Position numbers and translations under genes: made by a program
Notes under the pieces: generated by a model
Databases searched by the model: none
Told to the model about the DNA's origin: nothing
What the model saw: the letters and a program-made list of their open reading frames with translations, nothing else
DNA from: Roseateles chitinivorans
Lineage (GTDB): Bacteria; Pseudomonadota; Gammaproteobacteria; Burkholderiales; Burkholderiaceae_C
Reading direction: 5' to 3'
NCBI RefSeq assembly: GCF_002761755.1
Contig: NZ_PEOG01000019.1
Span: 1 to 64,000, forward strand
Length of the DNA stretch: 64,000 bases
In this document: piece by piece, positions 62,769-64,000 of the stretch
Layout: each line of letters starts with the position of its first letter
Numbering within the stretch: the first letter of the stretch is position 1

Positions 62769-63059
62769 TTACTGCTTGCGGTCCTTCATCTGCTGGGCCG
62801 CGTACTGCTTGACCTGATCCAGCGTCAGCGAGCCGGTCTTCTGGGTGTCGATCTCGTCGAAGTGCTTGGCCAGGCGGGGCATGCCGGCCTGGGCCTCGGC
62901 CTTGGTCAGCTTGCCGTCGTGGTCTTTGTCGGCGGCGTTGAACCGTTCCTCGAGCTTTTGCGCTGCCTTGCCGCCCTGGGTTTGGGCCTGGGCGGGCAGG
63001 GCGACGAGGGCCAGGGTCGCGATCACGGCGCCGGCCGTCGCGGTCAGGACTGCATTCAT
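62769..63059 (-). CDS. Periplasmic EF-hand calcium-binding protein
   Basis: A 96-residue protein with a signal peptide (ending LPAQAQ at about residue 26). It has two EF-hand loops: a good one (DKDHDGKLTKAE, residues about 44-55) and a second, weaker one (DTQKTGSLTLDQ). Such small secreted EF-hand proteins are common in Burkholderiales, with unknown roles in calcium sensing or buffering. It is likely transcribed alone, 408 bp before the export operon. Confidence 0.85.
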   Translation of the reverse strand: MNAVLTATAGAVIATLALVALPAQAQTQGGKAAQKLEERFNAADKDHDGKLTKAEAQAGMPRLAKHFDEIDTQKTGSLTLDQVKQYAAQQMKDRKQ

Positions 63060-63254
63060 GGGGCTACTCCGCTGAAGTGGAGCCCGAAGGATCGCTCCCT
63101 CATGTGCAGCGCTTCATGCGGCGCGGGTAAAGCTTCGTCAAGCCGATGACGTGTCGCAGAAAGCCGGATCCGGCGACATGACCGATTGGCGAAGGTACGC
63201 GTTCAGGAGGGTCCGCAGGAGGTCTCTACACTGACGCCCCTCACCGGATCCCCC

Positions 63255-64000
63255 ATGCAAGCGCTTCTCGACCTCATCGCCACGCTTCCCCGGCCCAGCG
63301 GCCCCGGGCGTTTCTTCCACGGTCGCGGTGGCCTGTTCCCCGGCTGCGAGCACTGGGCCTTGGACTTCTATCCGCCGGTCTGGCTGCTGACCAGCTTCGC
63401 ACCGGTGACCGAGGAGGACCTGGCTCGCATCGGCGAGGCGCTCGCCGCGCGCTGGGCCGAGGTCGCGCCGGGCGAGCCGCTGAACTGGATGTTCCAGCAC
63501 CGCGACGAGCACCGTCCCGCCAATCGCCTGATGGCCGGCGCGATTCCCGACGAGCATGTCGTCGAGGAGGACGGCGCGCGCTTCCTGGTCCATCTGGCGC
63601 AGGGCCAGAACCATGGCTTCTTCCTCGACATGGCCGAAGGCCGCCGCTGGGTGCGGCGCTGGGCGGCGACGCATCCGGGCGGACGGGTGCTCAACCTGTT
63701 CGCCTACACCTGCGCGTTCTCGGTCGTCGCGCTGCAGGCCGGCGCCGCGGCCGTGGCGAACTACGACATGGCGCGCGGCGCGCTCGCGACCGGTCGCCGC
63801 AACCACCAACTCAATGGCGTGCAGGACCGCGCCGCCTTCCATGCGCACGACATCTTCAGCTCGTGGGGCAAGATCCGCCGGGGCGGCCCTTACGACCTCG
63901 TCGTGCTGGACCCGCCGAGCTACCAGAAGGGCAGCTTCGTCGCGACCAAGGACTACGCCCGCCTGGTGCGCCGGCTGCCGGAACTGCTGGCCCCCGGTGG
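63255..64000 (+). CDS. Class I SAM-dependent methyltransferase, RlmK/RlmI-like (partial, 3' end outside window)
   Basis: The first 248 codons of a gene that runs past the window end. The start ATG 63255 opens MQALLDLIATLPRPSGPGRF. The Rossmann SAM site is visible (VLNLFAYTCAFSVVALQAGA, about residues 146-165) with the adjacent acidic position in NYDMARGAL. The catalytic-type motif VVLDPPSYQKGSF follows at about residues 215-227. These features match the rRNA large-subunit methyltransferase group typified by the C-terminal part of RlmK and by RlmI, but an N-terminal PUA domain is lacking. The precise substrate is unknown. Confidence 0.85.
   Translation, partial: MQALLDLIATLPRPSGPGRFFHGRGGLFPGCEHWALDFYPPVWLLTSFAPVTEEDLARIGEALAARWAEVAPGEPLNWMFQHRDEHRPANRLMAGAIPDEHVVEEDGARFLVHLAQGQNHGFFLDMAEGRRWVRRWAATHPGGRVLNLFAYTCAFSVVALQAGAAAVANYDMARGALATGRRNHQLNGVQDRAAFHAHDIFSSWGKIRRGGPYDLVVLDPPSYQKGSFVATKDYARLVRRLPELLAPG

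Noticed and set aside
1..64000. CRISPR arrays, rRNA genes or transposase genes
   Set aside because: No regularly spaced direct repeats of CRISPR type, no rRNA-like sequence and no recognisable transposase were seen; the only regular array is the 60-bp coding repeat in the adhesin gene.

Overview
The window is GC-rich (about 70%) chromosomal DNA from a Gram-negative bacterium. Gene order and protein sequences point to a betaproteobacterium of the order Burkholderiales, probably near Roseateles/Mitsuaria/Rubrivivax. Markers are the syntenic block lolB-ispE-tRNA-Gln-prs-rplY-pth and the nadK-recN-rapZ block beside hrcA. This placement is inference from gene content; no database search was run.

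Layout. (1) Positions 1-8490, minus strand: a cobalamin-riboswitch-led vitamin B12 regulon (btuB, cobU, btuF, btuC, btuD, cobB, then an ExbB/TolQ-like protein and a DUF2149 protein cut by the window edge). Outer-membrane capture, periplasmic binding, inner-membrane import, corrinoid remodelling and a probable energiser pair are encoded in series with overlapping genes. A palindromic repeat element lies in frame inside cobB. (2) 8503-22981: housekeeping genes: a DUF4124-like secreted protein, pth, rplY, prs, tRNA-Gln, ispE, lolB, a TPR protein, mutM-mutY, a small membrane protein, rapZ-recN-nadK, hrcA and tRNA-Met. (3) 22982-26951: an accessory segment directly after tRNA-Met. It has a lower-GC EVE/PUA-like HNH endonuclease, a membrane-anchored Mrr-type endonuclease, and a pair of plus-strand genes (a YkuD-like-motif protein and an SH3b-like secreted protein). 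(4) 26983-53960: a 27-kb surface-adhesin locus. A SapC-like gene, a 6777-residue LktA/FHA-type filamentous adhesin and its two-partner-secretion transporter form one minus-strand operon. It is bracketed by signalling genes: a hybrid 7TMR-DISM histidine kinase and a lone receiver domain on one side, and an OmpR-type regulator carrying a C-terminal Hpt domain on the other. Together they contain every module of a phosphorelay. (5) 54076-57745: a duplicated CPBP intramembrane protease, a porin and an amino-acid-type periplasmic binding protein. (6) 57798-62360: a peptide-export operon of class II microcin type. It has an HlyD-like adaptor, a 49-codon gene for a double-glycine-leader peptide, a secreted protein of unknown function and an ABC exporter with an N-terminal C39 peptidase. 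Two related hairpins flank the peptide gene. (7) 62769-64000: a periplasmic EF-hand protein and the 5' part of a class I SAM-dependent methyltransferase gene that runs off the window.

The strongest candidates for a little-described system are the double-glycine peptide operon and the giant-adhesin locus with its own split phosphorelay.
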